59,137 nt of DNA from Solirubrobacterales bacterium (GTDB lineage Bacteria; Actinomycetota; Thermoleophilia; Solirubrobacterales; Solirubrobacteraceae): positions 1 to 59,137 of the forward strand of contig JAPLCJ010000030.1 of NCBI GenBank assembly GCA_026392255.1, read 5' to 3'. How positions within the stretch are numbered: position 1 is the first letter of the stretch; each line of letters begins with the position of its first letter. The notes below the pieces were generated by a model that did no database searches, had not been told where the DNA came from, and saw only the letters and a list, made by a program, of their open reading frames with translations. The translations under genes were made by a program, and so were the position numbers. Shown here piece after piece: positions 1-7,543 of the stretch.

Positions 1-82
1 CCTTTACAGCGAGTATTCAATTCAGGTAGGAATCTCCAGCCACTCGCACTCCTTCAAGCTGGACGAGTAGCCAAACCTCCGC

Positions 83-132
83 GTAGCAAACGGGTAGCAA
101 GCCGCTGCGTATCTGTAGCAACCCAGTAGCAA
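83..132. repeat. Four phased GTAGCAA iterons
   Basis: The 7-mer GTAGCAA occurs at 83-89, 94-100, 115-121 and 126-132. The spacings are 11, 21 and 11 bp, close to one, two and one helical turns, so all copies face the same side of the DNA. No convincing gene was found in 1-208. An open frame runs in from the left edge to about 123, but it resembles no protein I know. Possible roles are arm-type sites for an integrase or excisionase, iterons, or a regulator-binding cluster. Function is not established. Confidence 0.4.
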
Positions 133-208
133 CCACCCCGCATCGCCCGCCAACGCGGCGCTTCGAACCAGCCGCGCCCATCTTCAGGCCGCCCACGACG
201 CATGAGGT

Positions 209-556
209 CTAAAGGCTCAAGTGGAGGCGCAGCGCCTCATCTAGCGATGAGAGAAGGCTCGCCGGCAGGATTCCTGTGGCCTCGCCCACTCGTTCAACCG
301 CGATCGAGCGAACCTGCTCAGCCTGAGCCTTGGAATCGACAGGCAAGCCTGTCTTGCTGGCAGGTAGCTCCACCTGGAAAGGGTAAATGTGATCGGTGTT
401 GGCGGTCACTGGGACGACGGTCACCACACCGCGCCCAAGCCGCTCGGCGACACGGTTGGCCCCATCGTTACTGACTATGACGCAGGGTCGGCGCTTGTTC
501 GCCTCAGATCCCTTGCTCGGCTCAAGGTCGGCCAGGCGAATCTCGCCGCGGCGCAT
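209..556 (-). CDS. mazF: MazF/PemK-family mRNA interferase toxin
   Basis: A 115-residue protein starting MRRGEIRLADLEPSKG. It has the MazF/PemK hallmarks: the N-terminal RRGEI(R/W) strand, the KRRPCVIVSND segment, and the later S-K-A-Q-A-E-Q-VRSI block around the RNA-cleavage site. Members of this family are ribosome-independent endoribonucleases that arrest growth when their antitoxin is degraded. The open frame extends upstream to 622, but I chose the ATG at 554-556 because it overlaps the antitoxin stop codon as ATGA and gives the usual family length of about 115 residues. It is translationally coupled to the upstream antitoxin. Target sequence specificity cannot be read from the sequence. 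Confidence 0.88.
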   Translation of the reverse strand: MRRGEIRLADLEPSKGSEANKRRPCVIVSNDGANRVAERLGRGVVTVVPVTANTDHIYPFQVELPASKTGLPVDSKAQAEQVRSIAVERVGEATGILPASLLSSLDEALRLHLSL

Positions 557-771
557 CAGCGCAGTCCGTCGGCGACTGTGGAATCCCAAACGTCCGCATC
601 GCCCGCGGCCCACTCTTCCCACGCCGCTTCATAAGCAGGACCGAGCTCAGACGCCTGAAGCAGCCGCACTGCCCTGTGGACAACTGCTGATCGCGACTCC
701 ACGCCCATCTGCTGGGCGTACTCGTCGAGGAACTTCACATCTTCATCGGGGAGGCTCACACTGAGTTTCAT
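556..771 (-). CDS. mazE: Ribbon-helix-helix antitoxin (MazE-like)
   Basis: A 71-residue acidic protein. The N-terminal MKLSVSLPDEDVKFLDEYA segment matches ribbon-helix-helix DNA-binding antitoxins of the actinobacterial MazE/VapB type: a beta strand, then helix A, and SRSAVVHRAVRLL as helix B. The C-terminal half is rich in E, W and D and is the likely toxin-neutralising tail. Gene order is antitoxin then toxin with an ATGA overlap, as expected for a type II module. It probably represses its own promoter; the GTAG inverted repeats at 781-800 are the candidate operator. A TAGTAT box (778-783, minus strand) ends 6 nt before the ATG, so the mRNA may be leaderless. Confidence 0.85.
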   Translation of the reverse strand: MKLSVSLPDEDVKFLDEYAQQMGVESRSAVVHRAVRLLQASELGPAYEAAWEEWAAGDADVWDSTVADGLR

Positions 772-777
772 ACCGTA

Positions 778-800
778 ATACTACCGCTGGTAGCTGCTAC
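778..800 (-). promoter_or_regulatory. mazEF promoter -10 and GTAG operator
   Basis: On the minus strand a TAGTAT -10-like box (778-783) lies 6 nt from the mazE ATG. Directly upstream are two overlapping inverted repeats: CTACC-GCT-GGTAG (781-793) and the 11-bp palindrome GTAGCTGCTAC (790-800). Their position between -10 and -35 fits autorepression by the RHH antitoxin. No good -35 hexamer was found. Confidence 0.5.
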
Positions 801-891
801 TTAACACTTCTGTTGCCAAGACCGGCGTAATCCGCTGCAATTGCAAGCTCGAGCCAGACTGGACGGCCACCAGCGCTAAGGTCCTCCGGCA

Positions 892-1320
892 ATGCTCGTC
901 ACACTCAACTTTGCCGCGGTCCTCTTCATGGCTGGTGTCGGCTGGCTTGTGCAACTGGTGGCCTATCCGCTGTATGCATTCGTTGGGAGGGATGATTTTG
1001 TTGCCTTTCACACCGAATGGTCACGGCGCATCACCACGATCGTGCTCATCCCGATGACCATCGACCTCGTGACGTCAATTTGGCTTGCGCTGACACCGCC
1101 GAGTGGGGTGAGTCAAGCGCTGGCCGTCGGCGGAGCTGTATTAGCTGGACTTACCTGGCTTTCAACGGCACTGCTGCAGGTGCCCCGCCACGAGAAACTG
1201 TCGGGCGGATTTGACGAAGGAACCCACGCGAGCCTTGTTGCGACCTCATGGGTGCGGACAATTGGTTGGAGCGCTCACGCGGTGATCTGCGTGCTGATGA
1301 TTTCAGCGATGCAGACCTGA
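892..1320 (+). CDS. Small four-helix membrane protein (DUF1772-like)
   Basis: A 142-residue protein with four predicted membrane segments at about residues 5-25, 48-67, 77-97 and 120-140. Short soluble loops contain FHTEWSRRIT and VPRHEKLSGGF. The layout, with an amphipathic Trp/Arg motif in the first loop and a TSWVRTIGW motif before the last helix, resembles DUF1772/anthrone-oxygenase-like small membrane proteins. That assignment is tentative. A TAAGGT box (877-882) lies 9 nt before the ATG and there is no Shine-Dalgarno. It stands alone between the toxin-antitoxin module and a secreted protein. Confidence 0.6.
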   Translation: MLVTLNFAAVLFMAGVGWLVQLVAYPLYAFVGRDDFVAFHTEWSRRITTIVLIPMTIDLVTSIWLALTPPSGVSQALAVGGAVLAGLTWLSTALLQVPRHEKLSGGFDEGTHASLVATSWVRTIGWSAHAVICVLMISAMQT

Positions 1321-1506
1321 GTTCTTCGGCGCCGCCCGGCAGCCGCCCAATCCCCTGTCAACAAGGCGGTTCGAACCCAGCTGCTTGCAATTCATCTGGA
1401 TTTCGGCCGAATTGACCCACCTTTTGCTGTTTCTTGTCCTGAGGTATGAGATGGTTGCTCAACATAAACCGAGGGGCCCCGCAGCCTCATTCCCGAAAGG
1501 CGCGAA

Positions 1507-2172
1507 ATGCTCACATCTCATTTCAGCAGCAAAGGCCTTACCGCTGCCCCCCTGCGCCTCGCCGCTTTGGCGATCGCACTACTTGCATTCTTTGGAGCCT
1601 CCCAGCAGGCACACGCGGCCACAGCGAAGACCGTGACCGTCACTGGCCTTGTCTTTGGAGACAACAGCTTCGAGCTTTACGTTAACGGCAAGAAAGTCGC
1701 ATCCGACCCGATTCTTTTCACGCCATTCAATGCCGTCAACGTCAGCTTCCGTGCGAGCTACCCGATGACGTTCGCGTTTAAGGCATCTGACTACGCCGAC
1801 CCGCTGACGGGTCTTGAGTACAACAACACGCGTGTAGGCGACGGCGGTTTGATCGCTCGCTTTTCAAACGGAGTGGTAACTGGGAGTGGTTGGAAGGCGA
1901 AGACGATCTCTCACGGCCCGACGGATCTTCCGACCTGCCTAGCTAACCCAACTACATGCAGAGTCGTCAACACACCAGCACCAACAAACTGGACGACTAC
2001 CTCTACGGCCTCGAAGTGGGCTGCCGCAAAGCTCTACACGGTGGCCCAAGTTCAGCCACACCTGACCGGGTTCTCAGCGATGAACTGGGGCAAAGCTGGT
2101 TTCATCTGGGGCGACAACCTCGTCACCGACAACACGATTCTGCTGCGCAAGACCGTCACCCGCGCTAGCTAG
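1507..2172 (+). CDS. Exported protein of unknown function
   Basis: A 221-residue protein with a clear Sec signal peptide: a hydrophobic core around residues 18-31 (LRLAALAIALLAFFGA) and an AHA-type cleavage site near residue 37. The mature part is probably beta-rich. It contains VNGKKVASD near the start and ends with an FIWGDNLVTDNTILLRKTV stretch. Tryptophan/asparagine-rich C-termini of this kind occur in exported YHYH- or PEBP-associated proteins, but I cannot assign a family firmly. A GAAAGG ribosome-binding site lies 6 nt before the ATG. Its last 99 nt overlap the 3' end of the convergent membrane-protein gene. The region from 1321 to 1506 upstream has no further gene. Confidence 0.7.
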   Translation: MLTSHFSSKGLTAAPLRLAALAIALLAFFGASQQAHAATAKTVTVTGLVFGDNSFELYVNGKKVASDPILFTPFNAVNVSFRASYPMTFAFKASDYADPLTGLEYNNTRVGDGGLIARFSNGVVTGSGWKAKTISHGPTDLPTCLANPTTCRVVNTPAPTNWTTTSTASKWAAAKLYTVAQVQPHLTGFSAMNWGKAGFIWGDNLVTDNTILLRKTVTRAS

Positions 2173-3081
2173 ACCAAAGGCAGATTCTGTAACTGCACAG
2201 ATTCCGAGCCCGATCAGGACTGAGATCACCGCTGTGGTGCCAGAGCCACCTCCAAGCCCCATAAGTGTCGGACCGCTCCCGAGTGTGAAAATCCCCAATG
2301 CCACTGACGCAACTGGCAGCACCCACCGGGATTGAGTCCATTCAGAGCCCGTCATACCGATGAAACTGCCCCCGATCCAAGTAACTGAGAGGGTCCCGGT
2401 CACGACTCCCCAAGTCTCGGGAACTAGCAGGAGGCCAACGGCGAACAGTCCGGTTGGGAGCGCGGATGCTCCAACGACTCCGACGACACGAGTCTTGAGC
2501 AGCTGGTGGGTGACTTGGGCTGCTGAGAGCGCTACCGCGAGGACGAGTGCCTTGTTGAGCAGGTTCGTATCGGGAGGCATGATTCCGGGGTCTTGCCAAC
2601 CCTCAGCGATAGCGACTAACCACACTGCAAAAACGGCCGCAAACACTGTCAGGCCGATCCGTCCACCGATCATCGGCACGAGTGGATGTAACACCGACCA
2701 GAGCAACCCCGCAACTAGACCAGCGGCAATGATGGGACCAATGCCGTGGAGTGCGACAGGTGAAGTGAGTCCGACCAATGCGCCGAGGTATAGACAAGCC
2801 GATTTTTCCAGACTGAGAGACGCGACTCGCTCGACTAACCCGCAGGCAGTGCCAATGATTCCCACCGTAATTATCGGATCAATCCCCGCTTCGCGGATCA
2901 TCCAGACCGCCAGCAGTGCCGCTCCCAGCGAGAGCAGCGGTAACTGAGCATCCCCTCGGATCTTCGGGTGGAAAGAGTGCCGTATGCGTGTTAGCCCAAT
3001 GAATGCTGGAACGAGCATTGCCAGGTGGGCAACCAGCCTTAGTCCCGTCGAGCCCTCTAGGAAGGAGTCGAAGTAGAACAC
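2074..3081 (-). CDS. Polytopic membrane protein of unknown function
   Basis: A 335-residue, strongly hydrophobic protein with roughly nine to ten predicted membrane helices, for example LRLVAHLAMLVPAFIGL, LLSLGAALLAVWMI and GPIIAAGLVAGLLWSVL. A charged cytoplasmic-type tail forms its end. No family motif is recognised. The start is the GTG at 3079-3081; no strong ribosome-binding site is visible, and the frame stays open further upstream without an ATG. The C-terminal 33 codons overlap the 3' end of the convergent secreted-protein gene, so either one C-terminus is longer than real or the two genes share coding DNA. Confidence 0.6.
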   Translation of the reverse strand: MFYFDSFLEGSTGLRLVAHLAMLVPAFIGLTRIRHSFHPKIRGDAQLPLLSLGAALLAVWMIREAGIDPIITVGIIGTACGLVERVASLSLEKSACLYLGALVGLTSPVALHGIGPIIAAGLVAGLLWSVLHPLVPMIGGRIGLTVFAAVFAVWLVAIAEGWQDPGIMPPDTNLLNKALVLAVALSAAQVTHQLLKTRVVGVVGASALPTGLFAVGLLLVPETWGVVTGTLSVTWIGGSFIGMTGSEWTQSRWVLPVASVALGIFTLGSGPTLMGLGGGSGTTAVISVLIGLGICAVTESAFGLASAGDGLAQQNRVVGDEVVAPDETSFAPVHR

Positions 3082-3173
3082 GGGAGCACCAGGGCAAGCG
3101 ATGCACAGACCATTAACGACAGGAAAGTCCAGCCGCCTTCCGGCGTTGGGGCGGGCTGACCTGCGGGGTGATC

Positions 3174-3238
3174 CTCAGATCCGAAAGCTCGCACTAATTG
3201 AGCTTAACCTTCCCAATGGCGGCAGGTTCAGATCTGAA
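3174..3238. promoter_or_regulatory. Paired TCAGATC palindromes between divergent genes
   Basis: A perfect 12-bp palindrome, TTCAGATCTGAA, lies at 3227-3238. A 10/12 match, CTCAGATCCGAA, lies at 3174-3185, 53 bp upstream (five helical turns). Both sit in the 261-bp divergent spacer between the membrane protein (minus) and the 93-residue protein (plus). They are candidate sites for a dimeric regulator. No gene was seen in this spacer. Confidence 0.4.
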
Positions 3239-3342
3239 TAATTCATAAAACGGTAACGCGTCTCTCGGAAATTCCGGGCTTTCTAGCACTGGTCCACTTC
3301 CGACCTATATGGTCACCATTATCTACTAATTGGAGGAGCGCA

Positions 3343-3624
3343 ATGACCTACCTAATGCAGCATCTTTGGCCTGGTGGAAATGAGGCTCGTTACAACGAGT
3401 CAATCAAGGCGCTCCATCCACCGGGAACTCTTCCGGCCGGCCAGATTTTTCATGCTGCAGCAGTGGTGGACGAAGGCGTCATCATCACAGCCCTCTGGAA
3501 TTCCAAAGAGGAAGCCGACACCTTCGTGTCTGAAGTGTTGATTCCCACACTGCCGATTGAGGGTGGCCTTGAGGGTGAGCCTCAGGAACGGGCAGGAGAG
3601 GCCTTTCACGTCGAGAACGCCTGA
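3343..3624 (+). CDS. Small soluble protein, ferredoxin-like barrel fold suspected
   Basis: A 93-residue soluble protein with a strong GGAGGAG ribosome-binding site 4-5 nt before the ATG. Its strand-helix-strand layout (MTYLMQHLW, then NEARYNESIKAL, then FHAAAVVDEG, VIITALW, KEEADTFVSEVL) resembles dimeric alpha/beta-barrel proteins such as ABM/EthD-type proteins. That is a fold-level guess only. No catalytic residues are recognisable. It has no obvious operon partner: the next gene has its own promoter. Confidence 0.6.
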   Translation: MTYLMQHLWPGGNEARYNESIKALHPPGTLPAGQIFHAAAVVDEGVIITALWNSKEEADTFVSEVLIPTLPIEGGLEGEPQERAGEAFHVENA

Positions 3625-3658
3625 CGGTTTTTCAGCAGAGGTTCCGGCCGCTGCTGGC

Positions 3659-3687
3659 TTGACTATGGCGAGTGCGTCCAATAACCT
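3659..3687 (+). promoter_or_regulatory. Promoter for leaderless DUF3089 gene
   Basis: TTGACT (3659-3664), a 17-bp spacer, then TAACCT (3682-3687). The -10 box ends 6 nt before the ATG at 3694. A start site about 7 nt downstream of the -10 would coincide with the start codon, and no Shine-Dalgarno is present, so a leaderless mRNA is predicted. Confidence 0.65.
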
Positions 3688-3693
3688 CATTCG

Positions 3694-4839
3694 ATGAATA
3701 AATCCCGCATTCTTGTCCTCAGTCTCGCAACCTGTGTCGCAACGGGAGCTCTGGGTGCTAGCACCGGTTCAGCTTCCGCCAGCACTACTTGGCTGTGCTC
3801 GCCCACACTGGCGGCTGCGACTAACCCCTGCTCCACGAAGCAGTCAACCTCGACTGTTTTGGCCAATAATTCGCGCAGCATCTCAAGCATTTCAGTGCCC
3901 TCAAAGCCAAAGGTCGACTGCTTCTACGTCTACCCCACTGTGAGTGACCAACAGACCATGGTCGCGAACTTTGCGGTTAGTCCTGAGCTCAAGGCGATTG
4001 CCCTCTTCCAAGCTGCGCCATACAACCGGACCTGCAAGGTATATGCGCCCGTCTACCGCCAGCTCACTATCTACGGACTCGGCCACCAAGACCAGGCCAC
4101 TCAAGCGATGGCTGACCAAGCCTACAACGACGTAAAGAGCGCTTGGAATGACTACCTCGCCCACTACAACAAGGGCCGCGGCGTGATTCTGATCGGACAT
4201 TCGCAGGGCTCGTTCACTCTGCGCCGTTTGATCAAGGCTGAAATTGACCCTAAGGCCACCGTTCGTAAGAAGATCGTCGCTGCACACCTGATTGGCGGCA
4301 ATGTGAAGGTTGCGAAGGGAAGAGACCGCGGTGGTGACTTCCAGAACATTCCAGCGTGCAAGAAGAACACCCAGACGCGTTGCGTGATCGGCTATTCCGC
4401 CTTCAACCAAACGGTCCCCACTGATTCATTTTGGGGCAGGTCAGTCTCGACTGGTCTTGACCCTGTCGGTGGTGACCTGACAACTCAGGAAGTGCTCTGC
4501 ACCAACCCTGCGCGCCTCGCAGGCGGCAGTGGCAACCTGACGACCATCGTCCCATCGGCTCCCTTTGCTCCAGGCAGCTCAATCGGGCTTGGTATCGGCG
4601 GGCTTGGCATGGGACTCCCGAAGGGCATCACCAGCCATTGGATCCAACTGCCTGACCTCTACTCGGCCAGCTGTGTGACAAGTAACGGCGCGAACGTGTT
4701 GATGGTCACCAGTCGAACCGCGAAGGCTCCGCTCAATCCTTTCCCAGCAGCAAGCTGGGGACTCCACCTCGCCGACATGAACATTGCGATGGGCAACCTT
4801 CTTACTGTCGCGAAGGCTGAGGCTGGCGCTTACAAGTAG
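3694..4839 (+). CDS. Exported DUF3089 alpha/beta-hydrolase
   Basis: A 381-residue protein with a Sec signal peptide (hydrophobic stretch about residues 5-22, cleavage near the A-S-A-S at 27-30). The mature domain carries VDCFYVYPTV at about 75 and the nucleophile elbow G-H-S-Q-G-S at 168-173 (Ser170). A WGLHLADMN segment near the end probably supplies the histidine. This combination is typical of DUF3089, a lipase/esterase-like alpha/beta-hydrolase family. The substrate is unknown. Several Cys pairs suggest disulfides outside the cell. It has its own leaderless promoter and a hairpin terminator at 4851-4874. Confidence 0.8.
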   Translation: MNKSRILVLSLATCVATGALGASTGSASASTTWLCSPTLAAATNPCSTKQSTSTVLANNSRSISSISVPSKPKVDCFYVYPTVSDQQTMVANFAVSPELKAIALFQAAPYNRTCKVYAPVYRQLTIYGLGHQDQATQAMADQAYNDVKSAWNDYLAHYNKGRGVILIGHSQGSFTLRRLIKAEIDPKATVRKKIVAAHLIGGNVKVAKGRDRGGDFQNIPACKKNTQTRCVIGYSAFNQTVPTDSFWGRSVSTGLDPVGGDLTTQEVLCTNPARLAGGSGNLTTIVPSAPFAPGSSIGLGIGGLGMGLPKGITSHWIQLPDLYSASCVTSNGANVLMVTSRTAKAPLNPFPAASWGLHLADMNIAMGNLLTVAKAEAGAYK

Positions 4840-4850
4840 GCGGTTTGAAA

Positions 4851-4874
4851 GCTCGGGCCACCTAGAGCCCGAGC
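4851..4874. terminator. Bidirectional terminator hairpin
   Basis: GCTCGGGC (4851-4858), 8-nt loop, GCCCGAGC (4867-4874): a perfect 8-bp stem in the 45-bp gap between two convergent genes. There is no long T tract. It probably ends both transcripts. Confidence 0.6.
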
Positions 4875-4884
4875 GGCTTTGGCC

Positions 4885-5463
4885 TCAGAGTTCGCTGCCA
4901 AGTTTGGCGGCCTTGGCGATCCACTTCGCACGCTTTGCGTCCGAGGCACCGCGAACCTTGCCAAAGCTGTTGGCCCTAGTCGGTTTCAGGCCTGTGAACT
5001 GAAGGACGGAGCGCTTCATCTGCTTGTCGCCAGGACTGCGGTTGACCAGCCGGTTGAACAGCGGCGGCGTATCCATCGTGACCAGCAGCTCCGCGGTTCT
5101 GCCAGCCAAAAGCCGCGTCCAGAGCGGCGAGCGCTTGTGGTACTTGAAAGCGAACCCGGGGAGGAACGTTCGGTCTATGAACCCCTTCATCAGGGCGGGC
5201 ATCGAACCCCACCAAGTTGGGTAGACGAAAACAACATGCTCGGCCCACGTCAGCTGCTCCTGCGCCTTCAGTAGGTCAGGCTCTAACTCTTGAGGCTCGG
5301 CATAGCCGTGCCGCAGCAATGGGTCAAAGCTGAGCTCGGCGCGGTTGATTCGCCGCACATCGTGCCCAGCGGTCTTGGCAGCCGCGGTGTAGGAGCTGGC
5401 CAGCGCACCGCACAAGCTGTTGGTGGTCGGGTGACCGAGAATTACAAGAACGCGTTTATTCAT
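4885..5463 (-). CDS. NAD(P)H:quinone oxidoreductase-like flavoprotein (Flavodoxin_2)
   Basis: A 192-residue protein with the flavodoxin-like layout of the NQO/MdaB/KefF group. Its first strand RVLVILGHPTTNSLC binds the FMN/FAD phosphate. The HVVFVYPTWWGSMPALMKGFIDR block is the family signature at the flavin ring, followed by a FAFKYH segment. Such enzymes catalyse two-electron reduction of quinones or similar electrophiles with NAD(P)H in the cytoplasm. A TACGCT box (5473-5478, minus strand) lies 9 nt before the ATG. The gene converges on the DUF3089 gene and diverges from the DUF1330 gene. Confidence 0.85.
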   Translation of the reverse strand: MNKRVLVILGHPTTNSLCGALASSYTAAAKTAGHDVRRINRAELSFDPLLRHGYAEPQELEPDLLKAQEQLTWAEHVVFVYPTWWGSMPALMKGFIDRTFLPGFAFKYHKRSPLWTRLLAGRTAELLVTMDTPPLFNRLVNRSPGDKQMKRSVLQFTGLKPTRANSFGKVRGASDAKRAKWIAKAAKLGSEL

Positions 5464-5642
5464 GAGGCGGCAAGCGTAGCCCGCCGCAGGGTTGGCCGCG
5501 GAGGGATTTCATTCGACCGCTCGCTCGACCAACTTGGGACAGTCACCCGCCGAGAGCCGTAGTCGCCCGGAGCTGTCACTGATAAGCTGGACCCTCGCCT
5601 CGCGTTCATCAGAACCGAGCCCCAACGAACGGAGACGGCAAG

Positions 5643-5954
5643 ATGTCAGCCTCAAACGAGAAGGGCTACTGGCTAGTCACAGCAGTTGTCACCAACCCAG
5701 ACGGGTTTCAGGGCTACACCGCCAAGGCTGGGCCAACGATCGCCAAGGCTGGCGGCAAGGTGCTGGCAAGGGGCGACGTCTTCGAGGTTGTCGAAGGTAA
5801 CTCTGCCGGCCGCCCGTTCGTAATCGAATTCCCATCGTATGAGGCAGCCACGGCCTGCTTCGAGTCAGCTGACTACCAAGAGGCAATCGCCTTACGCGAG
5901 GGGCACGCAAGTTTCGACATCGTTATCGCCCAAGGGTTCACTCCCAGTGTTTAG
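5643..5954 (+). CDS. DUF1330 family protein
   Basis: A 103-residue protein matching the small cytoplasmic DUF1330 family: Y-W-L-V-T-A-V-V-T-N-P-D-G-F at the start, AKAGGKVLARG in the middle, VIEFPSYEAATACFESADYQ near residues 60-80. The fold is a ferredoxin-like dimeric barrel. Biochemical function is unknown. A GGAGA ribosome-binding site lies 9 nt upstream. Its stop overlaps the GTG start of the YHYH lipoprotein gene, so the two are likely co-translated. Confidence 0.85.
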   Translation: MSASNEKGYWLVTAVVTNPDGFQGYTAKAGPTIAKAGGKVLARGDVFEVVEGNSAGRPFVIEFPSYEAATACFESADYQEAIALREGHASFDIVIAQGFTPSV

Positions 5955-6915
5955 CCGACGCCTGTCGTCACTGGCTGCCATCGCACTGATAGCCACGGCC
6001 CTGGCCGCTTGTGGCGGCGCGGTCGCTTCTGGAAGCACGGTTAAAGCAACCGCTACAGCAACCGGCATCAAGGCAGCCAAGTGGGGTCGCAACGTCACGG
6101 TCACCTATACCTCAACCAAGGTGCGGATCAGGGCCAACGGCATTCCCAACCACTCAAGAGATGCGCAATACGCGGTTCCCAACGCTGGCGTTGTGGTGCC
6201 CAATGCCTCAACGGCAACCATTGCCAGCGATCCGACCAAAGCCAACTCGTTCGACTACTCGCTCCCTCTTAAGCCAACCTGGTCGTCCACGACAACTGCC
6301 ACCTCGTTGGGTTCCATCGGCCCAATGATTTCCGGGTCGGTGCTCTTCAACCCATATGAGGGTGATGGCTCAACCGTCGCTATGGCAAGGAACTTTTCTC
6401 TGGCGGGCACTAACGGAACGAGGGTTTGGTTTGTTGACTCTTGCGCTGGGCACCCAACTCCAGCGCCATCTGGCATCTATCACTACCACGGGCTCCCAGC
6501 CTGCGTTAAGTCGCAGGTGGACACCGCCACTGGCCCGTCGCACATAATTGGACTTGCGCTGGACGGGTATCCGATCTACGGCCAGCGGGACATTCACGGC
6601 AAGACTGTCGCGCTCTCTGCGCTGGACAAATGCAACGGCATCAAGAGCGCTACACCTGAGTTCCCCAAGGGCACCTACCACTACGTACTGACCACAGCTG
6701 CATCCGCCCAGTCGTCAATTCGCTGCTTCCACGGCAAGGTTGACAAGTCACTGATCACAACCATGCCCAACATGGGCGGCGGCGGACCTCCTGGCGGTGG
6801 TGGACCTCCGGGTGGCGGACCTCCGCCGGGCCTTAAGAGCGCCAGTCTCGGCATCCAGACCGTGGCTGCCATTGCTGCCACACGGCTCTTATGCCCCCTG
6901 GGCTCGCTTCTCTAG
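5947..6915 (+). CDS. YHYH-domain lipoprotein
   Basis: I start the gene at the GTG at 5947-5949, giving 322 residues. This places a lipoprotein signal (AAIALIATALAAC-GG, lipobox LAAC) at the N-terminus, with AAGGG 10 nt upstream. The frame is open further upstream, but there it lies inside DUF1330. The mature protein has the exported YHYH domain: a GIYHYHGLPACV block, HIIGLALDGYPIYG, GTYHYVLTTA, and a second Cys in SIRCFHG. YHYH proteins are exported, possibly metal-binding, with no assigned reaction. The C-terminus has a Gly/Pro-rich linker (GGGGPPGGG repeats) and then a short hydrophobic end. Convergent overlap of 4 nt with the next gene. Confidence 0.75.
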   Translation: MFSRRLSSLAAIALIATALAACGGAVASGSTVKATATATGIKAAKWGRNVTVTYTSTKVRIRANGIPNHSRDAQYAVPNAGVVVPNASTATIASDPTKANSFDYSLPLKPTWSSTTTATSLGSIGPMISGSVLFNPYEGDGSTVAMARNFSLAGTNGTRVWFVDSCAGHPTPAPSGIYHYHGLPACVKSQVDTATGPSHIIGLALDGYPIYGQRDIHGKTVALSALDKCNGIKSATPEFPKGTYHYVLTTAASAQSSIRCFHGKVDKSLITTMPNMGGGGPPGGGGPPGGGPPPGLKSASLGIQTVAAIAATRLLCPLGSLL

Positions 6916-7541
6916 CCTTGTCCCATTAGAACCACACGTCTTGCCGACAAAGCCCAATCGGTGAAATAAACGTCGCCGCCCACCAGAACCCCACTGTTAT
7001 TAGTGCAGACGATCTGAACTGTGGCTGGGACTGCAAGGTGGACACTACCCTCCATGGTCAACGTGGATGTTGGTGCTACTCGGAGCACATCACCGTGCCG
7101 GAGGTAAAAGGTAGCCGCTTCGACGAAGTTAGGGCTCATCTGGCTTGAGGGACTCATGACGCAATTGACAGAGGAGTCGTTGGCCGTGTCACCCGAACGC
7201 ATACGAACCGACCCCTCCAATGCGAAATCTCCAGGGGGAAGGTGCAAAGAGGGGCTTCCCATAAAACCGCTACCATGGAGGGTGAGGTTTAATTCATAGC
7301 GATACTCGAAGAATTGCGCTCGGGCGGCGACGGAAAGATCTGCAGCGCTCAGTGACCCATTTTTGACCTTGGACCCATTGACAGAATTGGCGTGAAGCTT
7401 GGCCGCGTTGACCGCGCCATTCTTGATTTGACGGGTATTAACTGAATTCGCTGGAAGGTGGATCACAGCGTAACTCGTTCCTCCCATCGCAATAAAGAGC
7501 GAGACGCAGGAAATAACGAGTGACGCTGAAGGTCTATGCAT
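6912..7541 (-). CDS. Exported KNG-repeat protein (Thermoleophilia type)
   Basis: A 209-residue protein with an N-terminal membrane/signal segment (ASLVISCVSLFIAMGGTSYA). It is followed by short tandem repeats of the form N-S-V/A-x-x-x-(Q/K)-(I/V)-K-N-G (NSVNTRQIKNGAV, NSVNGSKVKNGSL), then a beta-rich domain of about 120 residues with two Cys. This N-terminus is characteristic of a large paralogous set in Thermoleophilia genomes (family knowledge), and it is my main lineage clue. Function is unknown; a surface-anchored coil plus beta domain is inferred. I chose the ATG at 7541 because it sits 2 nt after the peptidase stop, indicating one operon. Confidence 0.7.
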   Translation of the reverse strand: MHRPSASLVISCVSLFIAMGGTSYAVIHLPANSVNTRQIKNGAVNAAKLHANSVNGSKVKNGSLSAADLSVAARAQFFEYRYELNLTLHGSGFMGSPSLHLPPGDFALEGSVRMRSGDTANDSSVNCVMSPSSQMSPNFVEAATFYLRHGDVLRVAPTSTLTMEGSVHLAVPATVQIVCTNNSGVLVGGDVYFTDWALSARRVVLMGQG

Positions 7542-7543
7542 AT

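Noticed and set aside
1-123. Open frame entering from the left edge
   Set aside because: 42 codons with no recognisable similarity, overlapping the GTAGCAA repeats; it cannot be separated from chance.
2360-2947. 195-codon plus-strand frame opposite the membrane protein
   Set aside because: Pro/Thr-rich shadow of hydrophobic codons on the other strand; the minus frame gives regular membrane helices.
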